From Nocardioides okcheonensis (GTDB lineage Bacteria > Actinomycetota > Actinomycetes > Propionibacteriales > Nocardioidaceae), in contig NZ_CP087710.1 of assembly GCF_020991065.1 (NCBI RefSeq), positions 3,968,001-4,032,000 on the forward strand: a stretch of DNA of 64,000 nt, in the 5' to 3' direction. Below, piece after piece: positions 51,815 to 61,423 of the stretch (positions are counted from its first letter, which is position 1; each line of letters opens with the position of its first letter). The position numbers and the translations under genes were made by a program. Under the pieces are notes generated by a model. It ran no database searches. It was not told the origin of the DNA and was given only the letters and a program-made list of their open reading frames with translations.

Positions 51815-53392
51815 TCACAGGTCCCACTCGGGCAGCGGGTGGCAGGGATCGCCGAGCGGGTCGTTGCCGGCCGACTGCGGGTTGCGGATCTCGAACTGCG
51901 CCATCATGTCGTGGTCCTCGTGGACCAGGTTGTGGCAGTGCATCATGTACTTCCCCTCGCCCGAGTCGAAGCGGATGAGCAGCCGCACGGTCTCGTTCTC
52001 GCCGACGAACACCACGTCCTTGGCGCCCCGCTCGTGCGGCAGGGGCGGCTTGCCGTTCCGGGAGAGCACCTTGAAGTCGATGAAGTGGATGTGGAACGGG
52101 TGGTGCCAGCCGCCCGAGGGGTTGCGGATCTCCCAGATCTCCACGTCGTCGCGCAGCGGGTCGGCGAGGACCTTGGCGAAGTCGCTGGCCACGACGTCGT
52201 CCCAGGTGGTGCCGTTGACCGTCCACTTGCCGTTGGTGCGGACGAGGTCGAAGGTGCGGGTGCGCACCGCCTGGCTCTCGGCCAGCGCCATCGTCGGCTG
52301 GGCGGGGTAGAGCTGGGCGGGCAGCGCGTTGCTGTTCTTCGAGAAGGCCTCGTCGGTGACCTCGAACATCATCACCTTGTCGGTGTTGACGTAGTCGGTG
52401 TTGTTCTTCGGCGAGCGGTTGCGCAGCGCGAAGCGGGTGCCGGGGGCGTACTTGGAGAAGTCGATCACCACCTCGTAGCGCTCGGCGCTGCCGTGCCGGA
52501 ACGACTTGACCTTCTGCGGGGCCGGGATGAGCCCGGCGTCCGTGGCGATGACCGACATCGACGCCCCGTTGTCGAGGTACCACGCGTAGGAGCGCGAGAC
52601 CGAGGCGTTGAGGATGCGGAAGCGGTACTTGCGGCGCGCCACCCGCATCACCGGCCACGGCACTCCGTTGACGGTGATCACGTCGCCGTAGAGGCCCTTC
52701 TCGTCGCTGTTGTCGAACAGCAGCGACCCGTCGGCGTTGAACATCTTGTCCGACACGATCAGCGGCACGTCGTAGATGCCGGTCGGGATCTTGAGCGAGC
52801 GCTCCAGGCTGTCGTGCAGCTGGTACATGCCGGCCAGGCCCATGTAGACGTTCTCGGCCGTGTGGTGCAGGCCGTGGTCGTGGTACCAGAGGGTCCGCGA
52901 CGGCTGCCAGTTCGGGTACCGGTAGTCCTTCCAGAAGCCGGGGTTGGTGATGTCGCTGGCATAGCCGTCGTACTCCGGCAGCGAGGCCGAGCCGTGCAGG
53001 TGCACCGACGTCCAGGGGGTGTAGCCGAGCTGCGGGTGGATGGTCGGCAGGTTGTTGAGCTGGCGCACGACGACCTGGCGTCCGCGCTCGACGTGGAACG
53101 TGGGCCCCGGCACCGAGCCGTTGTAGCCCCACACCGGCGTCTGCAGCCCCGGGATCATCTCCACGGTCGTGGGCTGCATCTCGATGCGGTAGTAGTCGGT
53201 CGTGGCGTCCGACCGGGTGGGCAGGATGGTCGGCGGGATCCGGAACGGCAGCGTGAACGGCGCGGGCAGCGCGCTCTCGGCGATCCGGTTGGCCAGCACC
53301 AGCGGCGCGGCCAGCGCCCGCTGCAGCGGCAGCGCGAGCGCCGCGCCCCCCATCGCCGAGAGCTTGATCATGTCGCGTCTGCTGAGCTCCAC
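51815..53392 (-). CDS. Tat-exported multicopper oxidase
   Basis: 525 aa from GTG 53392. Tat signal 'SRRDMIKLSAMGGAALALPL'. Copper ligands of all four centres: 'HLHG' (His131, 133), 'WYHDHGLHH' (His171, 173), 'HPFHIH' (His431, 434, 436) and 'HCHNLVHEDHDM' (His485, Cys486, His487, His491, Met496). Cys486 with Met496 defines the type 1 site. Three cupredoxin domains, CotA/bilirubin-oxidase-like. It oxidises phenols or metals (Mn, Cu) outside the membrane with O2. Divergent from a huge heme peroxidase. Confidence 0.93.
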   Translation of the reverse strand: MELSRRDMIKLSAMGGAALALPLQRALAAPLVLANRIAESALPAPFTLPFRIPPTILPTRSDATTDYYRIEMQPTTVEMIPGLQTPVWGYNGSVPGPTFHVERGRQVVVRQLNNLPTIHPQLGYTPWTSVHLHGSASLPEYDGYASDITNPGFWKDYRYPNWQPSRTLWYHDHGLHHTAENVYMGLAGMYQLHDSLERSLKIPTGIYDVPLIVSDKMFNADGSLLFDNSDEKGLYGDVITVNGVPWPVMRVARRKYRFRILNASVSRSYAWYLDNGASMSVIATDAGLIPAPQKVKSFRHGSAERYEVVIDFSKYAPGTRFALRNRSPKNNTDYVNTDKVMMFEVTDEAFSKNSNALPAQLYPAQPTMALAESQAVRTRTFDLVRTNGKWTVNGTTWDDVVASDFAKVLADPLRDDVEIWEIRNPSGGWHHPFHIHFIDFKVLSRNGKPPLPHERGAKDVVFVGENETVRLLIRFDSGEGKYMMHCHNLVHEDHDMMAQFEIRNPQSAGNDPLGDPCHPLPEWDL

Positions 53393-53460
53393 GACCCCAC
53401 CACCCCTTCGTGTCCCTGTCGCGCGTCCCCTGCGCGGCCTCCGCATCGTGCGGGTCGACC

Positions 53461-53501
53461 CCTTGGGCTGCCCTTGGGGCCGGCCCAAGGGCAGCCCAAG
53501 G
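53461..53501. promoter_or_regulatory. 41-bp palindrome with CTTGG heptads between oxidase and peroxidase genes
   Basis: CCTTGGGCTGCCCTTGGG, 5-nt loop, CCCAAGGGCAGCCCAAGG: an exact 18-bp stem. Within each arm the heptad CCTTGGG repeats at 11-bp spacing (53461/53472; reverse 53484/53495). The centre is 89 nt from the oxidase start and 86 nt from the peroxidase start. Confidence 0.85.
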
Positions 53502-53566
53502 TGTCCCGGCGCACCCTGACCCCCTCGCACGCCTGCCCGGGGCGAGCCGTTCGACGGGGCACGACC

Positions 53567-56500
53567 ATGGACCGCACGCCGCAGCACACCCGCTCGTACC
53601 GCCGCACCGCGCGCCTGGCCGCCCTCTCGGTGGTCGCCGCACTCGGCGCGCTGCTGCCGGCGGCGCCCCCGGCCGGTGCCGCCGGGGTGGTCGGCGCCGG
53701 GTTCACCGTGAGCAAGGGGGACCTGACCTTCATCCTGCGCCAGATCCGGATCTCCGAGCGGCACGCCAACACGCTCACGGCCGCCGACCCGTGCGGCACG
53801 CTCGTGGGCGCCGGGCCCAACCAGATCCCCGACCGGCTCACGTCCTACGGCCTGCGCACCGTCGACGGGTCGTGCAACAACCTGTTCCAGGGACGGTCCC
53901 GCTGGGGCTCGGCGGACCAGGTCTTCCCGCGGCTGGTCGACCCGACCTTTCGCGAGGCCGAGGGCATCGACGCCGGCGCCCTGTTCCCTGGGAGCCCGGC
54001 CGACGACGCCAGCAGCTACACCCAGAGGACCGGGTCGGTCTACGACTCCCAGCCCCGGCTGGTGAGCAACCTGGTCGTCGACCAGACCGCCACCAACCCG
54101 GCCGCCGTCGCGGCTGCCGGCAACCCGGTCCGCACCCAGGGCAACAGCGGCGTGGTGCCCTGCCAGCCCGGCGGGGACCCCAGGGAGGGTGACCCCGACG
54201 GCACTCCCGACGGCTGCGTCGGGGCGGGCGGCACCCTCTTCATCCCGAACGTCACGACCGACGTGGGCCTGTCCCCGCCGTACAACTCGACCTTCACCTT
54301 CTTCGGGCAGTTCTTCGACCACGGCGTCGACCAGACGGTGAAGGGTGGCGCGACCGTCTTCATCCCGCTGACGGCCGACGACCCGCTGCGCACCCTCGGT
54401 CCCGACGGCAAGGCCGGCACCGGCGACGAGCTCGGCAACGGTCCGCAGTTCATGGCGATCACCCGCGCCAAGAACCAGCCCGGTCCCGACGGTCAGATGG
54501 GCACGGCCGACGACGTGCAGGAGGCCGAGAACACCGACAGCCCGTGGGTGGACCAGAGCCAGACCTACTCCTCCCACGCCGCGCACCAGGTCTTCCTGCG
54601 CGAGTACGAGCTGACCGACTCCGGCCCCGACGGCGTGCTGCACGACGACCCGGCCACCGACGGCGTGGACGAGGGCGCCGACGACACCGACCCGGTCGCG
54701 ACCGGCCGCCTGCTGGGCGGACTGGGCGCCGGCGGCACCTACGCCGGCTCGCCCGACGGTCGCACCGGCATGGCCTCGTGGGCGTCGACGAAGCAGCAGG
54801 CGGCCCGCGAGCTCGGCCTCCAGCTCGTCGACACCGACGTGCTCGACGTCCCGGCGCTCCTCACCGACCCCTACGGCCAGTTCATCCCGGGTCCCGTCGG
54901 AGGCTTCCCGCAGTACGTCTGCACGCCCAACGGCGACGACTGCCCCGCGACCGGTCTCGTCGAGGGCGACCCGACCGCCGACGGCGGCAGGGGCGTGCGT
55001 CCACCGAGCAGCGTCCGCCACTTCCAGACGCCGTTCCTGACCGACATCGCCCACGCCGCCGACCCCTCGCCGGTCGACACCGACCACAACCCCGGCACCC
55101 CCGCCGTGCCGGCCGTCCCCGACGCCGACGACACCGCCGGTCGCTCGACCGACCCGGTCGCGCCCGGGGAGTACGACGACGAGCTGCTCGCCTCGCACTT
55201 CATCGCCGGCGACGGCCGCGTCAACGAGAACATCGCGCTGAGCTTCGTGCACCAGATCTTCCACTCCGAGCACGACCGGCTCGCGGCCGACATCGACGCG
55301 ACCCTCCACCAGCCCGGCAACGAGTCGCTGCTGGCCGGGTTCGCGACGACCACGCCCCCCGAGGGGTCCGGCGCCGGCGCCCGGGCGTGGTCCTACGGCG
55401 ACCGCCTCTTCCAGGCCGCCCGCTTCGTCAACGAGATGGAGTACCAGCACCTCGTCTTCGAGGAGTTCGCGCGCAAGATGGTCCCGGCCATCCACCCGTT
55501 CCACGTCTACTCCCCGGACGTCAACCCGGCGGTGGACGCCGAGTTCGCGCACGCGGTCTACCGCTTCGGGCACTCGATGCTCGACGACGTGGTGGCGCGC
55601 CGCTACAACGGCGTGGACCACGACGAGTTCCTGCTCGACGCGTTCCTCAACCCGCCGATGTACTTCGACAGCGGGGACCCGGCGCACCCGTGGACGCCCG
55701 AGCAGGCGGCCGGCGCGATCGCGATGGGCTCGGCCGACCAGGTCGGCAACGAGATCGACGAGTTCGTGACGAAGACGCTACGCAGCAACCTGCTCGGCCT
55801 GCCGCTCGACCTGGCCGCACTCAACATGGCCCGCGCCCGCGACGCGGGCGTGCCGCGGCTCAACGAGGTGCGGCGCACGCTCCACGCCCGGACCAACGAC
55901 CCCTCCCTGGCGCCCTACGAGAGCTGGGCCGACCTCGGCAACCACCTCAAGCACCCGGAGTCGCTGGTCAACTTCGTCGCCGCCTACGGCACGCACCCGT
56001 CCATCACGGAGGCGACGACCCTCGCCGGCAAGCGGGCCGCCGCGCGTGCGCTCGTCGACCCCCAGCCCGGCGACACCCCGCCCCCGGACGCGGCGTCGTT
56101 CATGTTCGGGACCGACAGCACCGAGCTGACCGCCTGCCAGGAGCCCGACGCGGGCTGCGGCGACTGGTCCAGCGACGGGGTCGGCCGGACCTCGACCGGC
56201 GTCGACGACGTCGACCTCTGGGTCGGTGGCCTCGCCGAGGTGACCAACCTCTTCGGCGGCCTGCTCGGCAGCACCTTCAACTACGTCTTCCAGACCCAGA
56301 TGGAGAAGCTCCAGGACAACGACCGGCTCTACTACCTGGCCCGTACGCCGGGCCTCAACCTCCGCGCGCAGCTCGAGGGCAACTCGTTCACCGAGATCAT
56401 CCAGCGCAACACCGACGGCACGAGCGCGCTGAAGTCCGACGCGTTCGGCACCGCCGACTGCCACTTCCTGCTCGCCGACCTCGCCGGCACGCCGGCCGGG

Positions 56501-59002
56501 TTCGCCCAGAACGGGTCGACGGTCGCGGACGACCCGGCGACGCCCGACTGCAAGGAGAACCTGCTGCTGGTCCGCAACCCCGACGGCACGATCGCCTACA
56601 GGACCCGCAACACGGTCGACCCGTCCGGCATCAACAGCCAGTCGGTCTACGAGGGAACGCCCGGCGTCGACCGCGTCAACGGCGGCAACGACAACGACAC
56701 CTTCTGGGGCGGCGAGGGCAACGACCGGATCGAGGGCAACGGCGGCGACGACGTGGCGCTGGGCGGACTCGGCGACGACATCATCACCGACCTCGACGGC
56801 GCGGACATGCACCGCGGCGGGCCCGGTGACGACGCCATCGACTCCGGCCCGGGCGACGACCTCTCCTTCGCCGGCGACGGGCAGGACGTGGTCAACGGAG
56901 GCCTCAACGACAACGAGGCGTTCGGTGGCGAGGGTGACGACTTCATCATCGCCGGCAACGGCGCCGACGCGGTCTTCGGCGACGGCGGCGACGACTGGAT
57001 CCAGGGAGGCAACGGCCAGGACCTGCTCATCGGCGACCACGCCGCGCCGTTCTTCGACGACCCGGGCGAGCCCCAGCCCGGCCACGACGTCTTCGTCGGC
57101 CAGCCCGGCGAGAACGACTACGACGCCGAGGGCGGAGACGACATCATGTCGCAGAACGCGGCGATCGACCGGAATGCCGGGGCCGGCGGCTTCGACTGGG
57201 CCACCCACCAGTACGACACCGTGGGCGCCGACGACGACATGAAGATCAACCAGGTCCTCGCCGGGCAGCCGCTCCCGGTCGTGGTCAACCGCGACCGGTG
57301 GGCCGAGATGGAGGCGAACTCCGGGTCCGCCTTCGACGACGTGATCCGCGGCGACGACGAGTTCCCCGCGGCGGTCCAGGGTGGCGGCTTCACCGGGTGC
57401 GACGCGCTCGACGCCGCAGGCCTGGCGCGGGTCCCCGGCCTGGCCGCGATCGTCCCCCCGCTGAGCGACCTCGACGTGGCCGCGGTGACGTTGCCGGGCG
57501 GCGGGGGAGTGCCGGCCCGGCTGACCGGGGCGGACCTCGGCGCCGGCGCCTTCACCGGGACCTGCCCGCTGGAGGGCGACATCTGGGGCGACGGCAACAT
57601 CCTCGTCGGCGGTGCCGGGTCCGACACCCTCGAGGGCCGAGCCGGCAACGACGTCGTCGACGGCGACCGGGCCCTCGAGGTGCGGATCAGCGTGCTCGAC
57701 GGACCCGCGTCCAGCGCCGCCAGCACCGAGATCGGCAGCACCGACCTGCTGGAGCACCAGGCGCTGACCGGCACCTTCGGCCCCGGCACCGCCGGCAAGA
57801 CCCTGCAGCAGGCGGTCTTCGCCGGACTGGTCGACCCGGGCACCCTCCGGATCGGGCGACGGATCACGATCCCGGCCAACCAGGGGGCGGTGGACACCGC
57901 GGTGTTCAGCAGCGTCCGCAGCGACTACACGATCGTGCCGAACGCCAACGGCTCGATCACCGTCGCCGACAACCGGACCGCCGCGGTCAACGACGGCACG
58001 GACACGGTCCGCAACGTCGAGCAGCTGCGGTTCTCCGACCGGACGGTCCAGCTGACGACCGCGCCCAGCCCGACCGGTGTGACGGCCGTGGCCGGCAACG
58101 CCTCCGCCACGGTGTCGTGGACCGACCCGGCCTCGACCAGCCTGTTCCCGGTCTCCGAGCACCGGATCCAGGTTGTCGTCGGTGGCAGCGTCCAGCGGAT
58201 CGTCGGCCAGATCACGGGTGGTGCACGGTCGGCGGTGGTCACCGGCCTCACCAACGGCACGACGTACACGTTCTCCGTGATCTCCGTGAACGCCGTCGGC
58301 GAGAGCGCGCCGTCGACGGAGTCCAACGCGGTCACCCCGGTGGACCCGGTCCCGCAGCTGCTGTCGACCACGCCCACGGCGAACGCCAGCGGGGTCTCCG
58401 TGTCCGCCGACCAGGTCGGGGTGTTCGACCGGTCCGTGACCAGCCCCAACTGGACCAACGCGGTCCAGCTGCGCAACAACGTGACCGGGACGCTTGTGGG
58501 CCGGGTCGTGACCTACGTCGACGCCACGCGCACGGTGACCGTCAACCCGAACGCCAACCTGGCGGCCGGCACGTCCTACACGCTGACCTTCCTCGGCACG
58601 GGCGCCAACGGCATCAGGGACGCGGCCGGCACCCGGCTGGCCACCACGGCGATCACCTTCACCACGGCCTCGGACGCCACGCCGCCCGTCGTCACCACGT
58701 CGACGCCGGCCAACGGTGCGACGGGGGCGAGCCTCACGGCCAACCTGCTCGTCGACTTCAGCGAGCGCGTGGTCGGGGCGAGTGGCAGCACGGTCGCCCT
58801 GACCGTGGACGGGACCGGAGCCACCGTCGCCTCGGCGGTGAGCGTCAACGCCGCCGGCACCAGGGTGACGATCAACCCGACGCCCACGCTGGCCCGCAAC
58901 ACGCTCTACCGGATCACGTTGACCGGCGGGGCGGGCGCGATCAGGGACGCGTTCGGCAACCCGCTGACCACGACGACCATCACCTTCCGCACCAGACCCT
59001 GA
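53567..59002 (+). CDS. Secreted animal-type heme peroxidase with RTX repeats, Fn3 and Ig-like domains
   Basis: 1811 aa. Signal peptide ~1-39. An_peroxidase domain ~170-1000: 'FFGQFFDHGVDQ' with candidate distal His252, 'GRVNENIALSFVHQIFHSEHDRLA' (~551-574) and 'RFGHSML' with candidate proximal His669. RTX-type Asp/Gly repeats ~1038-1155 ('GGEGNDRIEGNGGDD', 'GGNGQDLLIGD') and again ~1350, binding Ca2+. Fn3 ~1500-1592, then two SbsA/Big_5-like Ig domains ~1595-1700 and ~1704-1811. This layout resembles MopA-type Mn(II)-oxidising peroxidases; function here is inference. Confidence 0.92.
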   Translation: MDRTPQHTRSYRRTARLAALSVVAALGALLPAAPPAGAAGVVGAGFTVSKGDLTFILRQIRISERHANTLTAADPCGTLVGAGPNQIPDRLTSYGLRTVDGSCNNLFQGRSRWGSADQVFPRLVDPTFREAEGIDAGALFPGSPADDASSYTQRTGSVYDSQPRLVSNLVVDQTATNPAAVAAAGNPVRTQGNSGVVPCQPGGDPREGDPDGTPDGCVGAGGTLFIPNVTTDVGLSPPYNSTFTFFGQFFDHGVDQTVKGGATVFIPLTADDPLRTLGPDGKAGTGDELGNGPQFMAITRAKNQPGPDGQMGTADDVQEAENTDSPWVDQSQTYSSHAAHQVFLREYELTDSGPDGVLHDDPATDGVDEGADDTDPVATGRLLGGLGAGGTYAGSPDGRTGMASWASTKQQAARELGLQLVDTDVLDVPALLTDPYGQFIPGPVGGFPQYVCTPNGDDCPATGLVEGDPTADGGRGVRPPSSVRHFQTPFLTDIAHAADPSPVDTDHNPGTPAVPAVPDADDTAGRSTDPVAPGEYDDELLASHFIAGDGRVNENIALSFVHQIFHSEHDRLAADIDATLHQPGNESLLAGFATTTPPEGSGAGARAWSYGDRLFQAARFVNEMEYQHLVFEEFARKMVPAIHPFHVYSPDVNPAVDAEFAHAVYRFGHSMLDDVVARRYNGVDHDEFLLDAFLNPPMYFDSGDPAHPWTPEQAAGAIAMGSADQVGNEIDEFVTKTLRSNLLGLPLDLAALNMARARDAGVPRLNEVRRTLHARTNDPSLAPYESWADLGNHLKHPESLVNFVAAYGTHPSITEATTLAGKRAAARALVDPQPGDTPPPDAASFMFGTDSTELTACQEPDAGCGDWSSDGVGRTSTGVDDVDLWVGGLAEVTNLFGGLLGSTFNYVFQTQMEKLQDNDRLYYLARTPGLNLRAQLEGNSFTEIIQRNTDGTSALKSDAFGTADCHFLLADLAGTPAGFAQNGSTVADDPATPDCKENLLLVRNPDGTIAYRTRNTVDPSGINSQSVYEGTPGVDRVNGGNDNDTFWGGEGNDRIEGNGGDDVALGGLGDDIITDLDGADMHRGGPGDDAIDSGPGDDLSFAGDGQDVVNGGLNDNEAFGGEGDDFIIAGNGADAVFGDGGDDWIQGGNGQDLLIGDHAAPFFDDPGEPQPGHDVFVGQPGENDYDAEGGDDIMSQNAAIDRNAGAGGFDWATHQYDTVGADDDMKINQVLAGQPLPVVVNRDRWAEMEANSGSAFDDVIRGDDEFPAAVQGGGFTGCDALDAAGLARVPGLAAIVPPLSDLDVAAVTLPGGGGVPARLTGADLGAGAFTGTCPLEGDIWGDGNILVGGAGSDTLEGRAGNDVVDGDRALEVRISVLDGPASSAASTEIGSTDLLEHQALTGTFGPGTAGKTLQQAVFAGLVDPGTLRIGRRITIPANQGAVDTAVFSSVRSDYTIVPNANGSITVADNRTAAVNDGTDTVRNVEQLRFSDRTVQLTTAPSPTGVTAVAGNASATVSWTDPASTSLFPVSEHRIQVVVGGSVQRIVGQITGGARSAVVTGLTNGTTYTFSVISVNAVGESAPSTESNAVTPVDPVPQLLSTTPTANASGVSVSADQVGVFDRSVTSPNWTNAVQLRNNVTGTLVGRVVTYVDATRTVTVNPNANLAAGTSYTLTFLGTGANGIRDAAGTRLATTAITFTTASDATPPVVTTSTPANGATGASLTANLLVDFSERVVGASGSTVALTVDGTGATVASAVSVNAAGTRVTINPTPTLARNTLYRITLTGGAGAIRDAFGNPLTTTTITFRTRP

Positions 59003-59114
59003 GCCGACACCGGTCACCCCGGCGGGTACGTCCCGACCGGCCGGGGGACCACCGAGGCCAGGGTTCCCCCAGACCCCCACCCCACGGGGAGGCCTGCCGC
59101 TCGGTGTGCGGCGG

Positions 59115-59140
59115 GGGGACGCACCGCCCGGTGCGTCCCC
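59115..59140 (+). terminator. Terminator-like hairpin after the peroxidase gene
   Basis: GGGGACGCACC-GCCC-GGTGCGTCCCC, an 11-bp perfect stem 112 nt after the peroxidase stop, followed by TCGTTGG. The rest of 59003-59313 is non-coding by codon pattern. It may hold the promoter of the following two-component pair (ATATCGCT at 59151), but I see no clear -35. Confidence 0.6.
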
Positions 59141-59313
59141 TCGTTGGCGTATATCGCTGCGGCGCGCGCGGGGAACTGGTCTGGACCGGTGGTCATTCGC
59201 TGGGCGCCGCCGCGGCGACCGACTCAGAATGCCCTGTGGGCAACACCTCCTCCGGGCTCGCGGAGGGCGGTCGACGAGCGTTGACACCGGGGGACGACGG
59301 GCCTGATGGCCAG

Positions 59314-59943
59314 GTGACCCGCCGGGTGCTGGTGGTCGACGACCACCGGACCGTGGCCGAGCTGCTTCGCCTGGCGCTCGACGCGGCGCCGGGCCTGCGG
59401 TGCGTGGGCGTCGCCTACGACTGCCGGTCCGCTGTCCGCCTGGTCGAGGAGCTGCAGCCCGAGGTCGTGCTCTGCGACCTGCACCTCGGCGCGGAGCGGA
59501 TGTCGGGGGTCGAGGTCGCGCGGGCGGTCCACGCCGCGGGGACCGGCGCCACCATCCTGCTGACCGGCGACGCGACGGGGATGCGGCTCGACACCCTGCA
59601 CCAGTGCGGGGCCAGCGGGCTGCTGGCCAAGGACGGCGACCTGCCGGTGCTGCTGGCGACGGTGCGCGACGCCCGCCGCGACCAGCTCGTGGTCGACCCG
59701 TCCGTGCTGCGGATGCTCTCGCGCCCGCCGATGGCCGCGGTGTCGCTCAGCCCGCGCGAGGGCGACGTGCTGCGGCTGATGGGGCAGGGCAAGGACGTCG
59801 TGCGGATCGCCCGCGAGCTCGGCATCACCACCGCCACCTGCCGGGGCTACGTGAAGGCGTTGCTGCACAAGCTCGACGCCCACACCCAGCTGGAGGCGGT
59901 GGTCAAGGCTCAGTCGCTCGGACTCCTCGAGCGGGCGTCGTGA
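59314..59943 (+). CDS. LuxR-family response regulator
   Basis: 209 aa from GTG 59314; the frame is open further up (GTG 59236, TTG 59281) without a convincing ribosome site. Receiver domain with 'VVDDHRTVAELL', phospho-Asp in 'VVLCDLHLGAERMSG' and Lys in 'LLAKDGDLP'. C-terminal LuxR helix-turn-helix ('LSPREGDVLRLMGQGKDVVRIARELGITTATCRGYVKALLHKL'). Coupled to the kinase by GTGA overlap. The first regulated genes may be the nearby peroxidase or oxidase. Confidence 0.9.
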   Translation: MTRRVLVVDDHRTVAELLRLALDAAPGLRCVGVAYDCRSAVRLVEELQPEVVLCDLHLGAERMSGVEVARAVHAAGTGATILLTGDATGMRLDTLHQCGASGLLAKDGDLPVLLATVRDARRDQLVVDPSVLRMLSRPPMAAVSLSPREGDVLRLMGQGKDVVRIARELGITTATCRGYVKALLHKLDAHTQLEAVVKAQSLGLLERAS

Positions 59944-61286
59944 CCGGGCTCGACCGTCGCGCCGCTGCCGGCGCCGCACCCTCCTCGACGTTCCGGCGGG
60001 TGGCGGTGCGCTGTGCGCTGATCGGGGTGGGCTGCCTCGTCGTGATGTCGGTGGCGGCCTGGGTCGTGAGCCAGCAGATCGCCGAGCGCGAGGCGCTGCG
60101 TGACGCCTCGTCCCGCGCGCGCGGCATCGCGTGGGGTGTCGCCGGTCCGCTGGTCACCGGCGGCGTGAGGCGGGGCGACCCGCAGAGCCTCGACCGGATC
60201 GGTGAGGTGCTGCACGCGCGCATCGCGGAGGGCCGGGTGTCGCACATCGTGCTGTGGGACGGGGACGGCAGGATCCTGTGGATGTCGCGGGGCGACCTCG
60301 CCGGGCAGTCCTACGACCTCTCCCAGGACGCGATGACCGCGCTCACCACGCAGCGGGCGGTCGCCCACCTGCCCGGCTCGACCGCACCGCACGACGCCGA
60401 CCTCTTCGCCGAGCCCGACCAGCTCGAGGTCTTCGTCGGCGCCGTGGGCGCCGACGGGGAGCCCTTCCTCTTCGAGGCCTACATGCCGGCCGACCGGATC
60501 GCCGCGGATCGCGCGAGCGTGCTGCCCAAGCTGCTCGCGATGGGGATCGGATCGGTGGCGCTCCTGCTCGCGCTGTTCGTGCCGCTCGCGCTCCGCCTCG
60601 CCGGCCGCGTCGACGACGCCCAGCGGCGACGGACCCGGGCGCTGGGGCGGAGCGTGGAGTCCTGGCGCCACCAGCGGCTGCTGCTGGCCCAGGACCTGCA
60701 CGACGGGGTGATCCAGGACATGGCGGCGATCAGCATGGGAATGTCGCTGCTGGAGGGGCGCTCGCTCGACGACGACGCGTCCCGCGAGGTCCTCACCCGC
60801 GTCGTGGGCTCCGCGCGGAGGGGTGAGGCCTCGCTGCGCTCGCTCGTGGTGGACCTCGCGCCGCGACAGCTGGAGACGCGCGGGCTCGCCGAGGCGGTGG
60901 TCGACCTGGCCCGGCAGCACCGCGCCCAGGACCTCGACATCACGGTGTCGTACTCCCGCGACGTACGCGTGCCCGACGGCAGCGGGATCCTCGCCTTCCG
61001 CGTCATCCGTGAGGGGCTGCGCAACGTGGTCAAGCACGCGGCCGCCGGTGCGGTGCTCGTCGACGTCCGCGCCGGGGCGCAGGCGGACACGATCGAGGTG
61101 GAGGTCCTCGACGACGGCGCCGTCCCGCCCGCCGAGGGTGCCCTCGCATCGGGCCAGGGCCTGCGGCTGCTCGCCGAGACGATCGAGGACGTGGGAGGGT
61201 CGCTCACCCTCGGTCGCGCGCCCGGGGGCGGCACCCGGCTGGCGGCCGTGATCCCGTTCGTGCGGACCCAGCCGACGCTGGCCTGA
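59940..61286 (+). CDS. Sensor histidine kinase with extracytoplasmic domain
   Basis: 448 aa from GTG 59940. Two membrane helices (~25-45 and ~205-225) enclose a ~160-residue periplasmic sensor ('RIGEVLHARIAEGRVSHIVLWDGDGRILWMSRGDLAGQSYDL'). Phospho-His in 'LLAQDLHDGVIQDMAAISMGM', then HATPase_c with 'VIREGLRNVVKHAA' and 'DDGAVPP' (a reduced G-box). Partner of the preceding regulator. Confidence 0.9.
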   Translation: MTGLDRRAAAGAAPSSTFRRVAVRCALIGVGCLVVMSVAAWVVSQQIAEREALRDASSRARGIAWGVAGPLVTGGVRRGDPQSLDRIGEVLHARIAEGRVSHIVLWDGDGRILWMSRGDLAGQSYDLSQDAMTALTTQRAVAHLPGSTAPHDADLFAEPDQLEVFVGAVGADGEPFLFEAYMPADRIAADRASVLPKLLAMGIGSVALLLALFVPLALRLAGRVDDAQRRRTRALGRSVESWRHQRLLLAQDLHDGVIQDMAAISMGMSLLEGRSLDDDASREVLTRVVGSARRGEASLRSLVVDLAPRQLETRGLAEAVVDLARQHRAQDLDITVSYSRDVRVPDGSGILAFRVIREGLRNVVKHAAAGAVLVDVRAGAQADTIEVEVLDDGAVPPAEGALASGQGLRLLAETIEDVGGSLTLGRAPGGGTRLAAVIPFVRTQPTLA

Positions 61287-61357
61287 CCACCCCTCACGTT
61301 GGGGGTGTGGTCCACCCTCGCATGGCGGTTCCGGTGACCGGACGGCGCTGCGATGCT

Positions 61358-61389
61358 TCGGCGTGGGGCAGGTCCTCTCGGCGTGGGGC
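61358..61389 (+). promoter_or_regulatory. Direct repeat TCGGCGTGGGGC, two copies
   Basis: Copies at 61358-61369 and 61378-61389 start 20 bp apart, about two helical turns, upstream of the small SARP gene. A possible activator site; no palindrome. Confidence 0.45.
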
Positions 61390-61423
61390 CGAGGGTCGGG
61401 ACCGCTGGGTGGGAGGAAAACGC

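Noticed and set aside
51437..53566. Upstream extension of the peroxidase reading frame to 2521 codons.
   Set aside because: The stretch is antisense to the multicopper oxidase; a signal peptide starts at ATG 53567 after the promoter gap.
55778..59287. A 1169-codon open frame on the minus strand opposite the heme peroxidase.
   Set aside because: Its translation is a monotonous Val/Asp/Gly/Arg-rich sequence with no family motifs; it is the mirror of the GC-biased codons of the real plus-strand gene, which has full domain support.
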